A stretch of 48,614 bases of DNA from Deltaproteobacteria bacterium (GCA_021162935.1 JAGGXR010000104.1:1-48614); one strand, 5' to 3'; positions 9,512 to 18,209 are shown, counted from the first letter of the stretch. Numbers and translations: made by a program. The notes: generated from the sequence alone by a model not told the origin.

Positions 9512-10048
9512 ATGGAACTCTTTGTGCGATGGATGACCGTGCTCCTGTCACCGACCCAGGCGTTTCGTCCCTGCACCACGGGAAAGTGCAGCGGATTTTC
9601 GGATGCCCTGACCCTCGTGTTGATCGTTGCGGTCGTCCTCTATGCCCGATGGGTGGTCCAGGCGGTGCTCATCGGGTACGATATCGGCATCACCGCCGGT
9701 TTTTTCAACTTGGCCTTCTTGTTGCGGGCCGAGTTGTTGCCCCAGGCGTTGGCGTTGGGGGCCCTGTTCTTGGGTGGGCTCATCCTGTCATGGCTGGCTG
9801 GCGGAGGCGGCAGTGTGGGCACCTGGCTGGATCTTTCCGGGCTGGCCTTCACGCCGATTCCCGTGGCCCGCGTGGTGGGCGATGTGGTTCGGTTGATCGC
9901 TGGGATGCCGCGGCTGCGACCCGGCCAGATCGGCACGGAGTGGGCAGTGGGAGGCTTTTGGGCTGCTGGGCTCGTGCTCTGGGCCATTTACGTGGTACGC
10001 ATGAACAAAGGCGCCAAGCGGTCGCAGCGACGGACTGCCGCCCGTTGA
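9512..10048 (+). CDS. Multi-pass membrane protein, Yip1-like
   Basis: 178 residues with about four or five hydrophobic segments, beginning MELFVRWMTVLLSPTQAF. The opening SPTQAFR and the overall layout are reminiscent of Yip1-domain membrane proteins, but the match is weak and the function is unknown. Starts at TTG 9500 and ATG 9509 are also in frame; ATG 9512 is preferred because a GGAG lies six bases upstream. The tlpA-like gene follows after 36 bp, probably in one transcript. Confidence 0.7.
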   Translation: MELFVRWMTVLLSPTQAFRPCTTGKCSGFSDALTLVLIVAVVLYARWVVQAVLIGYDIGITAGFFNLAFLLRAELLPQALALGALFLGGLILSWLAGGGGSVGTWLDLSGLAFTPIPVARVVGDVVRLIAGMPRLRPGQIGTEWAVGGFWAAGLVLWAIYVVRMNKGAKRSQRRTAAR

Positions 10049-10084
10049 CACCGCGTTTGGGAAGGCACGAAGAGAGGTCCACGA

Positions 10085-10855
10085 ATGGGTGCGTCGAAAC
10101 GAAGAAAAGGAAAGCCTTCGGCAGAGGTGGCTTCGAAGTCCAGCAAGGGCGACGAGGGGCAGCGTGGATCGTCCAAGGACGAGACGCCACAGGCCAAGTC
10201 AGACAAAGACAGGGATTCCAAGTCGGGCAAAGACCAAGCCAAGGACGAGAGGGCAGAGACGAGGCCCGGCAAGGACAAAGCCAAGGACGAGGCGCAACGG
10301 CTCAAGGTTTCAGGGTCCGATCGCATCGGAATCGCTGCTTGGGCGCTCATCGTCTTGCTCGTCGGGTTGTTGGCGGTCAATACGGTTACGGCCATTCGAC
10401 ATGGGGACAGTCTGCGTCCCGTGCATGCCGGACAGGTGGCTCCCGACTTCGATCTTCCTGCGTTGGAGGGCAGTCGGGTGCGGCTTTCGTCTCTGCGCGG
10501 TCGGGCTGTGCTCATGATTTTTTGGTCCATCTACTGCGGGGTTTGCCACAAGGAGTTGCCTGTTCTAGAAAAGCTTCGTAAAACCTATGGAGCATCCGGT
10601 CTGACGGTCATGGGCATCCACATCAACCAGGGCAGCGCTCCGGCGTCCAAGGTGCGGGAGACGGTCAAGGAGATGGGGCTGACGATGCCGATGTTGTTAG
10701 ACCGTGGCTACGTGGCGAATCTGTACAAGGTACGGCAGTTCCCCCAGATGGTGCTGCTGGACCGTTCGGGGCGGGTGGTCGGCGTCTGGGTGGGCCGAAC
10801 TTCGGCTTCGACCATGGCAGGTCCCATCAAACGGGTGTTCGCCCAGCATCCCTGA
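10085..10855 (+). CDS. TlpA/ResA-like membrane-anchored thioredoxin
   Basis: 256 residues. The first 78 are a Lys/Asp/Ser-rich, low-complexity segment, followed by one membrane helix (about 82-101) and an AhpC/TSA-redoxin domain outside the cytoplasm. That domain starts APDFDLPALEG, has the redox motif CGVC (151-154) in the context WSIYCGVCHKELPVL, and a cis-Pro loop QFPQMVLLD. The family exchanges thiols and disulfides in exported proteins, often in cytochrome c maturation; the partner here is unknown. The long charged N-terminus on the cytoplasmic side is unusual. The ATG follows GAGAGG. Confidence 0.88.
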   Translation: MGASKRRKGKPSAEVASKSSKGDEGQRGSSKDETPQAKSDKDRDSKSGKDQAKDERAETRPGKDKAKDEAQRLKVSGSDRIGIAAWALIVLLVGLLAVNTVTAIRHGDSLRPVHAGQVAPDFDLPALEGSRVRLSSLRGRAVLMIFWSIYCGVCHKELPVLEKLRKTYGASGLTVMGIHINQGSAPASKVRETVKEMGLTMPMLLDRGYVANLYKVRQFPQMVLLDRSGRVVGVWVGRTSASTMAGPIKRVFAQHP

Positions 10856-11003
10856 GCCTGGATTTTTGGAAACTACGTCTGCGGCCCGAGCGGGAACTGA
10901 ATGAGTTGCTTTGTGGTCGACTGGTGGTACGCAACCGAGGAGCGACAAAGCCAGGCGGGATGGATCGGCGTTCCAGATGGCAGATTTATTCTGACCAGCT
11001 TCC

Positions 11004-11213
11004 TTACTGCTTGGACGGTTCGTCGGGAGCCTGCTCGATGACGAACGAAGCGTTCTTGTGGCGGGCAGTGGGCAGGTGAGCCTCCCAACACTTTTCACTG
11101 CAGAAATAGAGGCGGTCTTTTCCCATGTTGCAGGATCGGACCGTGCATCGGTAGTATTGTCCCCCGAATGGGATTTCTTTACGGCAGATGCTGCATTTCG
11201 CGAAGATCGCCAT
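11004..11213 (-). CDS. Small Cys-rich zinc-binding protein
   Basis: 69 residues starting MAIFAKCSICRKEIPF. Cysteines occur as CSIC, then C...C in YRCTVRSC and CSEKC followed by His residues, a treble-clef or zinc-ribbon pattern. The frame extends upstream through tRNA-His, but that part is only the translated tRNA; the ATG at 11213 is chosen because GAGGGG lies five or so bases upstream. It is downstream of three tRNA genes on the same strand with no obvious terminator between, so it may share their transcript. Function unknown; I know only that similar short zinc proteins are common in myxobacteria-like genomes (recollection). Confidence 0.75.
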   Translation of the reverse strand: MAIFAKCSICRKEIPFGGQYYRCTVRSCNMGKDRLYFCSEKCWEAHLPTARHKNASFVIEQAPDEPSKQ

Positions 11214-11323
11214 TGCCCCTCGTTGTTTGGATCGTCTTTCCTGGTTCCGTCCAGTCGTCCGGCCACGGTTTTCTGATTCGTGCGGCAGAATGTCTGCAAC
11301 AGGATCCGACGATCGTATAGCAG

Positions 11324-11396
11324 GGTGAGCGATGGGGTTCGAACCCACGGCCTCCGGGGCCACAACCCGGTGCTCTACCAACTGAGCTACGCCCAC
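11324..11396 (-). tRNA. tRNA-His (GTG)
   Basis: Cloverleaf read on the minus strand: acceptor GTGGGCG pairing with CGCTCAC, D-arm GCTCAGTTGGTAGAGC, anticodon stem CCGGG/CCCGG around TTGTGGC (anticodon GTG) and T-arm GGTTCGAACCC. A G lies just 5' of position 1 and faces C73, the G-1:C73 hallmark of tRNA-His. CCA is not encoded. Confidence 0.97.
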
Positions 11397-11400
11397 CATA

Positions 11401-11473
11401 CGCGCCTGGCAGGAATCGAACCTGCAACCCGCGGCTTAGAAGGCCGCTGCTCTATCCGTTGAGCCACAGGCGC
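11401..11473 (-). tRNA. tRNA-Arg (TCT)
   Basis: Minus-strand cloverleaf: acceptor GCGCCTG/CAGGCGC, D-arm GCTCAACGGATAGAGC, anticodon loop CTTCTAA (anticodon TCT) closed by GCGGC/GCCGC and T-loop GGTTCGATTCC. Discriminator G. CCA is not encoded. Only four bases separate it from tRNA-His. Confidence 0.97.
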
Positions 11474-11490
11474 CGATTTCCCGTCCAACC

Positions 11491-11569
<79 letters not shown>

Positions 11570-11603
11570 AAAACGGACGAGTACATCGTATTTTTCGGGC
11601 CCC

Positions 11604-11632
11604 TTCTTATTCCATCACTGGGCGCGATGCAA
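11604..11632 (-). promoter_or_regulatory. Putative promoter of tRNA Pro-Arg-His set
   Basis: On the minus strand TTGCAT (11632-11627), 17 bp, TAAGAA (11609-11604), followed by a G+C-rich discriminator GGGGCCC as in stringently controlled stable-RNA promoters. It would start transcription about 28 nt before tRNA-Pro. The -10 match is only moderate. Confidence 0.4.
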
Positions 11633-11746
11633 GGAAAAAGGCGTGTCCCACGCCGCAGGCCCTGTTTGTTTGCGCCCATTCGTTGCGGGTTGAGGCTTGC
11701 ATCGAGCAGCGCATTTTTCCTGTTTGGTTCGCTGGTGGCCACGGCA

Positions 11747-12373
11747 TTAGGAGGCATCGAAGAGGTGCTTCATGAATGTGATCATCAACCGGACCGCTTT
11801 GCCTCGATGGGAGAGACGATTTTTGGTTTCGCCCTCCAGTTCGGCAAAAGTTTTGCCGAGATGAGACACGAAGAACACCGGGTCGTATCCGAAGCCGTTC
11901 TGGCCACGGCGCTCGTCGATGATCAGGCCTTCGGCTCTCGCCGTGGTCTGATGGACGAGTGGGCCTTGTTCCGCGGTAGGGTCGAAGAGGGTCACCACGC
12001 ACCGGAAGGCGGCGGTGCGATGTTCCATGGGTACGTCGTGCAGCTCGGCCAACAGCTTGGCCACGTTGCTGGCGTCGGTTGCATCGGGTCCTGAGTAGCG
12101 GGCCGAATAGATGCCGGGTCTGCCGTTCAGCGCGTCCACTTCCAGTCCACTGTCGTCGGCGATCGTGGCGAGTCCAACCGCCTCGGCCACGGTTCTTGCT
12201 TTGATGAGCGAGTTTTCTTCGAACGTACTGCCCGTTTCTTCGATGGGAGGCAGATCGAATACATCGAGGGGCAGGATCTCCACGTCGAGTGTTTTGGTCA
12301 GACTCCTGAATTCTCGAATTTTGCCTGTATTCTTGGTCGCCAGCACGATGGTGCCTTTGGTCATGATCGTCAC
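11747..12373 (-). CDS. rdgB: XTP/dITP diphosphatase (RdgB/HAM1 family)
   Basis: Hydrolyses non-canonical purine nucleotides (dITP, XTP) to monophosphates and keeps them out of DNA and RNA. The family motifs are present: ATKNTGKIREF at the N-terminus, FEENSLIKA, DDSGLEVDALNGRPGIYSARYSG, and GQNGFGYDPVFF. The length of 208 residues is normal. Its GTG start overlaps the amidase stop in a GTGA junction, so translation is probably coupled; an ATG three codons in (12364) is the alternative start. Confidence 0.96.
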   Translation of the reverse strand: MTIMTKGTIVLATKNTGKIREFRSLTKTLDVEILPLDVFDLPPIEETGSTFEENSLIKARTVAEAVGLATIADDSGLEVDALNGRPGIYSARYSGPDATDASNVAKLLAELHDVPMEHRTAAFRCVVTLFDPTAEQGPLVHQTTARAEGLIIDERRGQNGFGYDPVFFVSHLGKTFAELEGETKNRLSHRGKAVRLMITFMKHLFDAS

Positions 12374-13293
12374 GTCCGCCAGGTGAGGAGCCCAGCCCTT
12401 TCTTTACGGGTCATGTGTGTGGGCAGTTCGGGCAGGTTCGGCAGTTCCTCTTGGGGTTCTGCCTCGGTGCGATGGGGTGCGGGCTTGGCCGGGTGGTTCG
12501 GCGTCTCGGATCGCAGGCATCCTGCCTGTCGACCCAGTTTGCTCCAGGTTTCGATGGCCCGAGCCAACACCTCGACGATGCGTCGCCGGTAAGCCGGGTC
12601 CATCAGGAGGCGTCCTTCGATGGGATGGTCGGCGAATCCCACCTCCACCAGGACACCAGGGACATCGAGGCCCGCCAGGACCGCCAATTCCTTTTCTTTC
12701 AATCCACGATCGAACCGGCGTCCCAGCGCATGACGGAAGCCCGACTCCACCAGGTCGCCGAATTGTACGGAGCAGCGTCTTTGTCCTCGCCTGCCCAGAT
12801 CGGCAGCCACCCGATCCACGTTCCATTGGGCGAACGCGCGACTGTCAGGATTTGGAGGGAGGCTGCCCATGGAATCGATGGTTCTGGGCATGTCGGGATA
12901 CAGGTACGTCTCGAAGCCGCGTTCTCGATGGCTTTGTGACGCGTTCACGTGGATGCTGACGAAGAGATCGGCCCGACGTTTTTGGGCCTGGGCCGATCGA
13001 TCGTACAGGGGAACGTGCTCATCTGTCGTGCGCGTCATCTCCACTCGAACGATTCGGCGGGCTTCCAGTCTCGACCGGAGCTGGAGGCCCAACTCCAAGG
13101 TGAGCTTTTTCTCGCATTCGTGGGTCACCTGGCTGCAGGCGCCTGTTTCCGACCCGCCGTGTCCTGGGTCGATGAGCACCACCATGCGGGTGTCTTGGCT
13201 GGCGTTCACGTGTTTCCCGTTTACAGGGGGGGACGCAGGACACGTCTGGTTCGCGATCCAGAGGAATATCGCTGTCATGGTTGTGACGTACAA
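12370..13293 (-). CDS. N-acetylmuramoyl-L-alanine amidase (Amidase_3)
   Basis: Zinc amidase that cuts the amide bond between MurNAc and the peptide stem. Motifs: DPGHGG (first Zn His), the Glu in CEKKLTLEL, SIHVNAS (second Zn His) and LVEVGF with the catalytic Glu. An insertion lies between SIHVNAS and the last motif, as in AmiC-type enzymes. The frame is open further upstream to 13428, but I choose the TTG at 13293 because GGAGG lies six bases before it and the product then begins with a signal-peptide-like MYVTTMTAIFLWIA; a promoter at 13400-13428 also rules out the longest frame. ATG 13278 is the other candidate. The C-terminus has a Pro/Glu-rich tail. Confidence 0.9.
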   Translation of the reverse strand: MYVTTMTAIFLWIANQTCPASPPVNGKHVNASQDTRMVVLIDPGHGGSETGACSQVTHECEKKLTLELGLQLRSRLEARRIVRVEMTRTTDEHVPLYDRSAQAQKRRADLFVSIHVNASQSHRERGFETYLYPDMPRTIDSMGSLPPNPDSRAFAQWNVDRVAADLGRRGQRRCSVQFGDLVESGFRHALGRRFDRGLKEKELAVLAGLDVPGVLVEVGFADHPIEGRLLMDPAYRRRIVEVLARAIETWSKLGRQAGCLRSETPNHPAKPAPHRTEAEPQEELPNLPELPTHMTRKERAGLLTWRT

Positions 13294-13399
13294 CGGCCAC
13301 CTCCCGACTCCTGTCGACCACGATATGCATCTTGCGATGCCTCGCTGATCGTCGAGAGTCCTTCTGTCCACGGCTTTTGGTGTCGTGGTATGTAAAGGT

Positions 13400-13428
13400 A
13401 GGATAACTCCTGACATGTAAGAAGTCAA
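13400..13428 (-). promoter_or_regulatory. Putative sigma70 promoter of amidase-rdgB
   Basis: Minus strand TTGACT (13428-13423), 17 bp, TATCCT (13405-13400). It gives a leader of about 100 nt to the TTG start at 13293 and lies inside what would be the longest amidase frame, so it argues for the shorter protein. Confidence 0.55.
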
Positions 13429-13603
13429 GTTGTGGCTCCTGATTTCCTTCTAAACAGGCATCATTTTTCGATGGGACGCTGGGGAGGCACGTTGCAGCGT
13501 CGGTCTGGGAAAATCAGTATCGTGTCGAGAAACGTTCTGTGGTAATGATGGGCGCGTCGGCACCCGATCTGCGCTGGTCGTCGCCTCCTTTCGGTGTCGG
13601 AGA

Positions 13604-14737
13604 ATGGATGGTTCCGTGAAAGTACCCTTTATCGACCTGGTCGAACTCCATGCGCCCCTCGAAGAGGATCTCATGGCCGCGGTCCGTGAGGTGATCCAAA
13701 GTGGACGCTTCATTCTCGGGCCCAAGGTCACAGAACTCGAAACATGGGTCGCAGACCTGACGGGCGCAAAGCACGCGGTGGGCGTTTCGTCCGGCACCGA
13801 CGCGCTGCTCGCTGCACTGATGGGCCTCGACGTGGGTCCGGGCGATACGGTGATCACCACGGACTTCTCGTTCGCAGCGACGGCTGAGGTGATTGCCAGG
13901 CTCGGTGCCAGGCCCCGATTTGTGGACATTGAGGCGGACGGCTTCAACCTGGACGTGGATCAGGTCGCCGTAGCCCTGGACGACACGGTGAAGGCCGTGG
14001 TGCCCGTCCATCTCTTTGGGCGCATGGCGGACATGCGGCGCCTCGTGGACCTGTGCGGTGATGTCCCGGTGATCGAGGATGCGGCGCAGGCCCTTGGTGC
14101 GAGCCGAGACGGCCTCAAGGCGGGCAGCGCCGGCACCATGGGTTGCATCAGTTTCTTCCCGACGAAGAATTTAGGTGGGCTCGGCGATGGCGGCATGGTG
14201 ACCACGAACGACCGTGCATTGGAAGAGACCCTACGCGTCGTGCGAGCCCACGGTGGCAGGACCAAGGATCGTCACGAGCGCCTCGGCGGCAATTTTCGAC
14301 TGGACGCCCTCCACGCCGCCCTGCTTCTGGTCAAGGCGCCGCACCTGGCGCAATGGACCGAGCAGCGGCGCAGGAATGCGCGGCTCTACCAGGAACTTTT
14401 CGAAGGGAAGACATTGCCCGTGACCCTGCCGACTCCGGATCGGGATGACGATTTGAGCGTTTGGAATCAATTCGTGATCTCGGTTCCGGGCCGGGACGAA
14501 CTGCGTCGGTACCTGGCCTCGCGTGGCGTGCCGAGCTTGGTCTACTACGCCACGCCCTTCCATCTCGAACCCTGCTTCGCATCGCTGGGCCACCGGGTTG
14601 GAGACTTCCCTCGGGCGGAGTTGGCGGCGGGGCGCGTTTTGGCGCTTCCCATCCATCCTGGTTTGCGTGGCGAACAGATCGAGTACGTGGTAAAGTGCGT
14701 AGCACAATTTTACGAACAGGAGTTTTCGGGATCGTGA
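13604..14737 (+). CDS. DegT/DnrJ/EryC1/StrS-family sugar aminotransferase
   Basis: PLP-dependent enzyme that normally aminates keto-sugar nucleotides for surface polysaccharides. 377 residues; fold-I features include SSGTDALLAAL (phosphate binding), IEDAAQALGA (PLP-stacking Asp) and FFPTKNLGGLGDGG with the Schiff-base lysine at 188. Resemblance is strongest to the UDP-N-acetyl-hexuronate 3-aminotransferases (WbpE-like), but the substrate cannot be fixed from sequence. No other sugar-nucleotide gene is adjacent. The ATG follows GGAGA; a GTG four codons in is possible. Confidence 0.93.
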   Translation: MDGSVKVPFIDLVELHAPLEEDLMAAVREVIQSGRFILGPKVTELETWVADLTGAKHAVGVSSGTDALLAALMGLDVGPGDTVITTDFSFAATAEVIARLGARPRFVDIEADGFNLDVDQVAVALDDTVKAVVPVHLFGRMADMRRLVDLCGDVPVIEDAAQALGASRDGLKAGSAGTMGCISFFPTKNLGGLGDGGMVTTNDRALEETLRVVRAHGGRTKDRHERLGGNFRLDALHAALLLVKAPHLAQWTEQRRRNARLYQELFEGKTLPVTLPTPDRDDDLSVWNQFVISVPGRDELRRYLASRGVPSLVYYATPFHLEPCFASLGHRVGDFPRAELAAGRVLALPIHPGLRGEQIEYVVKCVAQFYEQEFSGS

Positions 14738-16086
14738 TACGAGCAGGCAACGATATACAAAAGGTCGGCCGGTTCCACCTCATTTGTGGCTTTCGGTCGC
14801 AGCGGCTTGGGTTGGCTGCGGTCCGGTTGCTCGTCGTCTTTGCAGCTGCGACCTGGTTCGGCTGCGATCCGACGCCGCACATCGAGGGCAGCAAGCGGGC
14901 GTCCGTGGGGCAGCACGTGGCCATCGAAGTGGCTCAGGGCCCTGGCCTCATCAAGGACGATTTTGTGCTCACCGACGCCAAGGGCACCAAGTACGAGGCC
15001 TCCAACGGGGACGTCGCCTACCACTTCCAAGACGAAAACCACGTGACCTTTACCATTCCCAGGGGGATCACCACAGGCCCCGCAACCCTGCGTCTTGGGG
15101 TTCAGGGTCGGTCGTCCGGCTACGACGTGGACTTCGATATTCTTCGGATCGCCGTGTTGCTCGATCCAGACGGCTGGCTCTATTCGCTGGACGTGGACAC
15201 GGGCAAGGTCCTGGATATGGATGCACTCGGTCATGGTGACCTGTCCGCCCACATGGCGCCCTCGGGCATTCGCATCGCGGCCACTGCGTCCAAGGAAGCG
15301 GCCGTCCATTTTATCGAGGTGCTGGGCAGCGGCCTGCGGCCCTACTCTCCCAGCCTGGACGGCATCGCCAACAAGACCTTCGACGCGATCATGCTCTCGG
15401 CAGGCGCCCTCGTTGCCACCGAAAAGGGCATTGCCTGGCTGTCCCAGGGTGAATTCGGATCCACGGTGCTCAATGGGTTTGTGGGCAAGGGGCCGGTGGT
15501 GCGACTGGGAGGATCCCAGACCCAGGGCCAGGCTTTGGGTCTGCTCGGTTTCACGAGTGACGCCACGGACTACCGGGATCTGGTGGAGGTGGTGGACCTG
15601 TCGGGCGACGAGCCGCAGATCACATCCACGTTGGACCTAGGCGGCACGGTGGGCGGTGCGAGCTGGCTCGTGGTGAGCCCGGACGGGGCGTACGCCTGGG
15701 CGAACAATCGCCTGGACGATGCGATTACGGTGCTTTCCCTCGGCCAGAGTCCTGCGGTCACAGACCACGTGAATTTGCCCAGCCAGGACAAGCCCCAGAC
15801 AGACCCCTTTCGCATGGCAGTGAGCCCGGATGGAAAACAACTCGTGGTGCTTTGTGGCGGGTCGAAATCGGCGGTGATCTATCACGTGTCCGACGGAGCC
15901 TTGAGCGATCCGGTGATCGTGGATTTGGAAGATGTTCCTTGGGATGCAAGCTTTGCCGCCGGTCGTCTCTACGTTCTGCTCGGATGGAAGGTCGTGTGGA
16001 TGGATCCCACGTCCGGCTCACCGAAACCTGTGGACGCTGGCTGGGACGTCGGAGTCGGCATGACGAGGCTCATGATCCAGCCGTGA
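14734..16086 (+). CDS. Exported beta-propeller-like protein, probable lipoprotein
   Basis: 450 residues from a GTG that overlaps the aminotransferase stop (GTGA), with AGGAG about 12 bases upstream; a longer frame starting inside the aminotransferase gene is spurious. The N-terminus has a long hydrophobic stretch ending FAAATWFGC (Cys44), so a lipoprotein is likely although the lipobox is not canonical. The rest is rich in blade-like repeats such as DPDGWLYSLDVDTGK, VSPDGAYAW and VSPDGKQLVVL, as in surface YVTN/WD-like propellers. Function unknown; coupling to the aminotransferase suggests joint regulation rather than a shared pathway. Confidence 0.75.
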   Translation: MIRAGNDIQKVGRFHLICGFRSQRLGLAAVRLLVVFAAATWFGCDPTPHIEGSKRASVGQHVAIEVAQGPGLIKDDFVLTDAKGTKYEASNGDVAYHFQDENHVTFTIPRGITTGPATLRLGVQGRSSGYDVDFDILRIAVLLDPDGWLYSLDVDTGKVLDMDALGHGDLSAHMAPSGIRIAATASKEAAVHFIEVLGSGLRPYSPSLDGIANKTFDAIMLSAGALVATEKGIAWLSQGEFGSTVLNGFVGKGPVVRLGGSQTQGQALGLLGFTSDATDYRDLVEVVDLSGDEPQITSTLDLGGTVGGASWLVVSPDGAYAWANNRLDDAITVLSLGQSPAVTDHVNLPSQDKPQTDPFRMAVSPDGKQLVVLCGGSKSAVIYHVSDGALSDPVIVDLEDVPWDASFAAGRLYVLLGWKVVWMDPTSGSPKPVDAGWDVGVGMTRLMIQP

Positions 16087-16164
16087 TTCGCAGGTCACGA
16101 ACGATTTGTTTGCTGTGACTTTTCTCTGTGGGTGGCTTCGGTTTTCGCGTTGGATGCGTGACTG

Positions 16165-16199
16165 ATGCGTCACGGTTGGATGACGCCCCGATGACGCAT
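16165..16199. repeat. Inverted repeat before the hydrolase gene
   Basis: ATGCGTCA (16165-16172) and its exact complement TGACGCAT (16192-16199) flank a 19-bp centre, and a related GATGCGTGAC lies at 16153-16162. It sits directly before the hydrolase start. It could be a regulator site or a hairpin. Confidence 0.45.
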
Positions 16200-16222
16200 G
16201 TGTGATCCATGAGCCTTCGTTC

Positions 16223-17149
16223 ATGGGACTGGCGATCGAGGATGTGGCGGTGCAGTTTTTCGTGGTGCAAGGAGGAACAGCAGCGATGGGCGCCTCGGCG
16301 CTCGGGTCCTGCTCCCTGCTGAACCTGGATGGGCACCTGCTGCTCGTGGACGTGGGACCGGGCAGTCTGGATCGTCTCGTCGCCTCGTCCGTGCCGTTCG
16401 ATCGCATCGACGCGGTTTTTTTGACCCATTTCCATCCGGACCACGTCGCCGACCTCCCCGTGTTGATCCAGTTCTTTGTCTACGGCATGGAGCCGAAACG
16501 CACGCGTCCCCTTTACGTGGTGGGCGGTCCTGGGTTGACACGGATGTTCGTCGCCTGGGCTGAGCATTTTGGCTCGTTCGTTCATCCGGATCATGGACCG
16601 GTGCGCCTCGTCGAAGTAGCGGCTCCGGATCACCCCGTGCCCGTCAGGTGCGAGGGGCTGGACCTGGGGGCCGCAAGGGTGGAGGCGGTCCACGTGGATC
16701 ACAAAGAGGCGTCTCTGGCCTATCGATTCACAGAGTCTGATGTCGAAGGAGTCTCTGGTGGCGCGCTGTCCGACCGGGCACCCACGGCGAGTCTCGTGCT
16801 CTCGGGCGACACGGCGCCCTGTGAGACGCTTGTGGTCATTGCCAGAAGCGCCGACCTGTTTTTCTGTGAGTGTTCTTTTCCCGACGAACGGCCCAGACCG
16901 GGTCACATGACCCCGATGACCGTGGGTGAGACGGCGCAGCGGGCGGCCGTGGGGACCGTGATGCTCACGCACCTCTATCCGGAAATGAACCCCGATGAGG
17001 CTCGACATCGCGTCGAGGCCCTGTTTCATGGTGGGGTCGTCGTGGCGGAGCAGGGGCTCTGTGCCTCGATCGAGGTTGTGGGCCAAGGGGTGTCCCGGTC
17101 ACGATTCGGGTCACGCATCACGCTTGCCCACGACAGCCGATGCTGGTAG
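16223..17149 (+). CDS. Metallo-beta-lactamase-fold hydrolase, RNase Z-like
   Basis: 308 residues from ATG 16223 (a GTG seven codons upstream at 16202 is also possible; neither has a clear ribosome site). The metal signature HFHPDH (His69, His71, Asp73, His74) is preceded by LLLVDVGPGSLDRL, and later LSGDTAPCETL and HLYPEM supply further metal ligands. This pattern fits the metal-dependent hydrolase group close to RNase Z / arylsulfatase-like enzymes. Whether the substrate is tRNA or a small ester cannot be told: the exosite arm of true RNase Z is not obvious. Cytoplasmic, single gene. Confidence 0.88.
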   Translation: MGLAIEDVAVQFFVVQGGTAAMGASALGSCSLLNLDGHLLLVDVGPGSLDRLVASSVPFDRIDAVFLTHFHPDHVADLPVLIQFFVYGMEPKRTRPLYVVGGPGLTRMFVAWAEHFGSFVHPDHGPVRLVEVAAPDHPVPVRCEGLDLGAARVEAVHVDHKEASLAYRFTESDVEGVSGGALSDRAPTASLVLSGDTAPCETLVVIARSADLFFCECSFPDERPRPGHMTPMTVGETAQRAAVGTVMLTHLYPEMNPDEARHRVEALFHGGVVVAEQGLCASIEVVGQGVSRSRFGSRITLAHDSRCW

Positions 17150-17152
17150 CAT
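17124..17152 (+). promoter_or_regulatory. Possible promoter of OmpA-domain gene
   Basis: TTGCCC, 17-bp spacer, TAGCAT, overlapping the end of the hydrolase gene. It would give a leader of about 125 nt before the OmpA-domain gene. The -35 match is weak. Confidence 0.3.
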
Positions 17153-17284
17153 GCAGCCATTGTTTTGCGTGGAGAATGCGGTCAAAAGGCCGAGTGATTG
17201 GCGTCGGGGCCGCTGGCTCTGTGATGTCGCCACGGCGTCTGTGAGCCGGACGATCGGAACGCAACGAGGCATAAGGAGGTCGTG

Positions 17285-18142
17285 ATGAAACGAGTCGGAA
17301 TGGTGATCGGTCTGGTTCTTCTCATTGGCACGGCCAATGGGTGCTGTCGGGACGTGGAGCGGAAGCTCAACAAGTGTCAGGTGGATGCCAAGGACGCGGC
17401 GGCCATGGCTCGGTCCCAGCGTGCGAAGCTCCAGTCTCGGATGGACAAGCTGCTGGCCGGTGTGCGTGCCAAGCTCAACGACGCCGAGGCCCAAAACGAC
17501 GTGCTGACCAAGCGTTTGGAAGCACTCGGCCAGGATGTGGCTGCCCTGAATCAGAAGAAGAATCTGACCGAAACGCAGCGGCGTGAGTTAGCGGCTCAGC
17601 TTGCCAAGACCAGGGCCCAGATGGCCGAACTCAAGAAGCGCCAGGCTCAGGCCGAGGCTCGGGCGCGTCAGTTCCGGGAGTTGCTCGCTAAGTTTTCGGC
17701 CATGATCAAGGCTGGCAAGGTGAAAGTGACGATTCGTGACGGCCGCATGGTGGTACAGCTCGCAGAGAAGATCCTGTTCGACTCGGGGCGCGCCTACCTC
17801 AAGAAGGAGGGTAAGGCGGCACTCAAGGCGGTCACGGACGTGCTCAGAGAGCTGCCCAATCGGAAGTTCCAGGTGGCTGGTCACACGGATAACGTGCCCA
17901 TGCGCACCAGGCGCTACAAGAGCAACTGGGAACTGAGCACGGCGCGGGCTCTGATCGTGGTCCGGTTTATGATCCAAAACAGCATGCCGCCCGAGCGACT
18001 CAGCGCTGCCGGCTACAGCCAGTTTTCGCCGGTGTCCAGCAACGACACGCCCGAGGGGCGTGCCTCCAACCGTCGTATCGAGATCGTGCTCCAGCCCAAC
18101 CTGGCCGAGCTTCCCAGTCTGTCGGGCCTCATCCAGAAGTAG
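17285..18142 (+). CDS. OmpA-domain peptidoglycan-binding protein with coiled coil
   Basis: 285 residues. A signal sequence ends near NGCC, so it may be a lipoprotein with an atypical lipobox. Residues 30-135 are a long Lys/Glu/Ala/Gln coiled coil; residues about 155-280 are an OmpA/MotB-type domain with ILFDSG, AGHTDNVP, NWELSTARA, LSAAGYSQFSPV and the closing N-RRIEIVL. The domain binds the diaminopimelate of peptidoglycan, so the protein probably links the outer membrane to the wall through its coiled coil. The start is set by a perfect AAGGAGGT at 17273-17280; the GTG three bases upstream is less well spaced. Confidence 0.93.
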   Translation: MKRVGMVIGLVLLIGTANGCCRDVERKLNKCQVDAKDAAAMARSQRAKLQSRMDKLLAGVRAKLNDAEAQNDVLTKRLEALGQDVAALNQKKNLTETQRRELAAQLAKTRAQMAELKKRQAQAEARARQFRELLAKFSAMIKAGKVKVTIRDGRMVVQLAEKILFDSGRAYLKKEGKAALKAVTDVLRELPNRKFQVAGHTDNVPMRTRRYKSNWELSTARALIVVRFMIQNSMPPERLSAAGYSQFSPVSSNDTPEGRASNRRIEIVLQPNLAELPSLSGLIQK

Positions 18143-18209
18143 CAGCCGGGCCGCGTGGCGCTGCCGCTCGTTGCTACAGGTGGCAGCATTCTTCCGTTCT
18201 TTCATTGAG

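Noticed and set aside
11214-11399. N-terminal extension of the zinc protein through tRNA-His
   Set aside because: The residues are the translated tRNA; a good ribosome site sits before the ATG at 11213.
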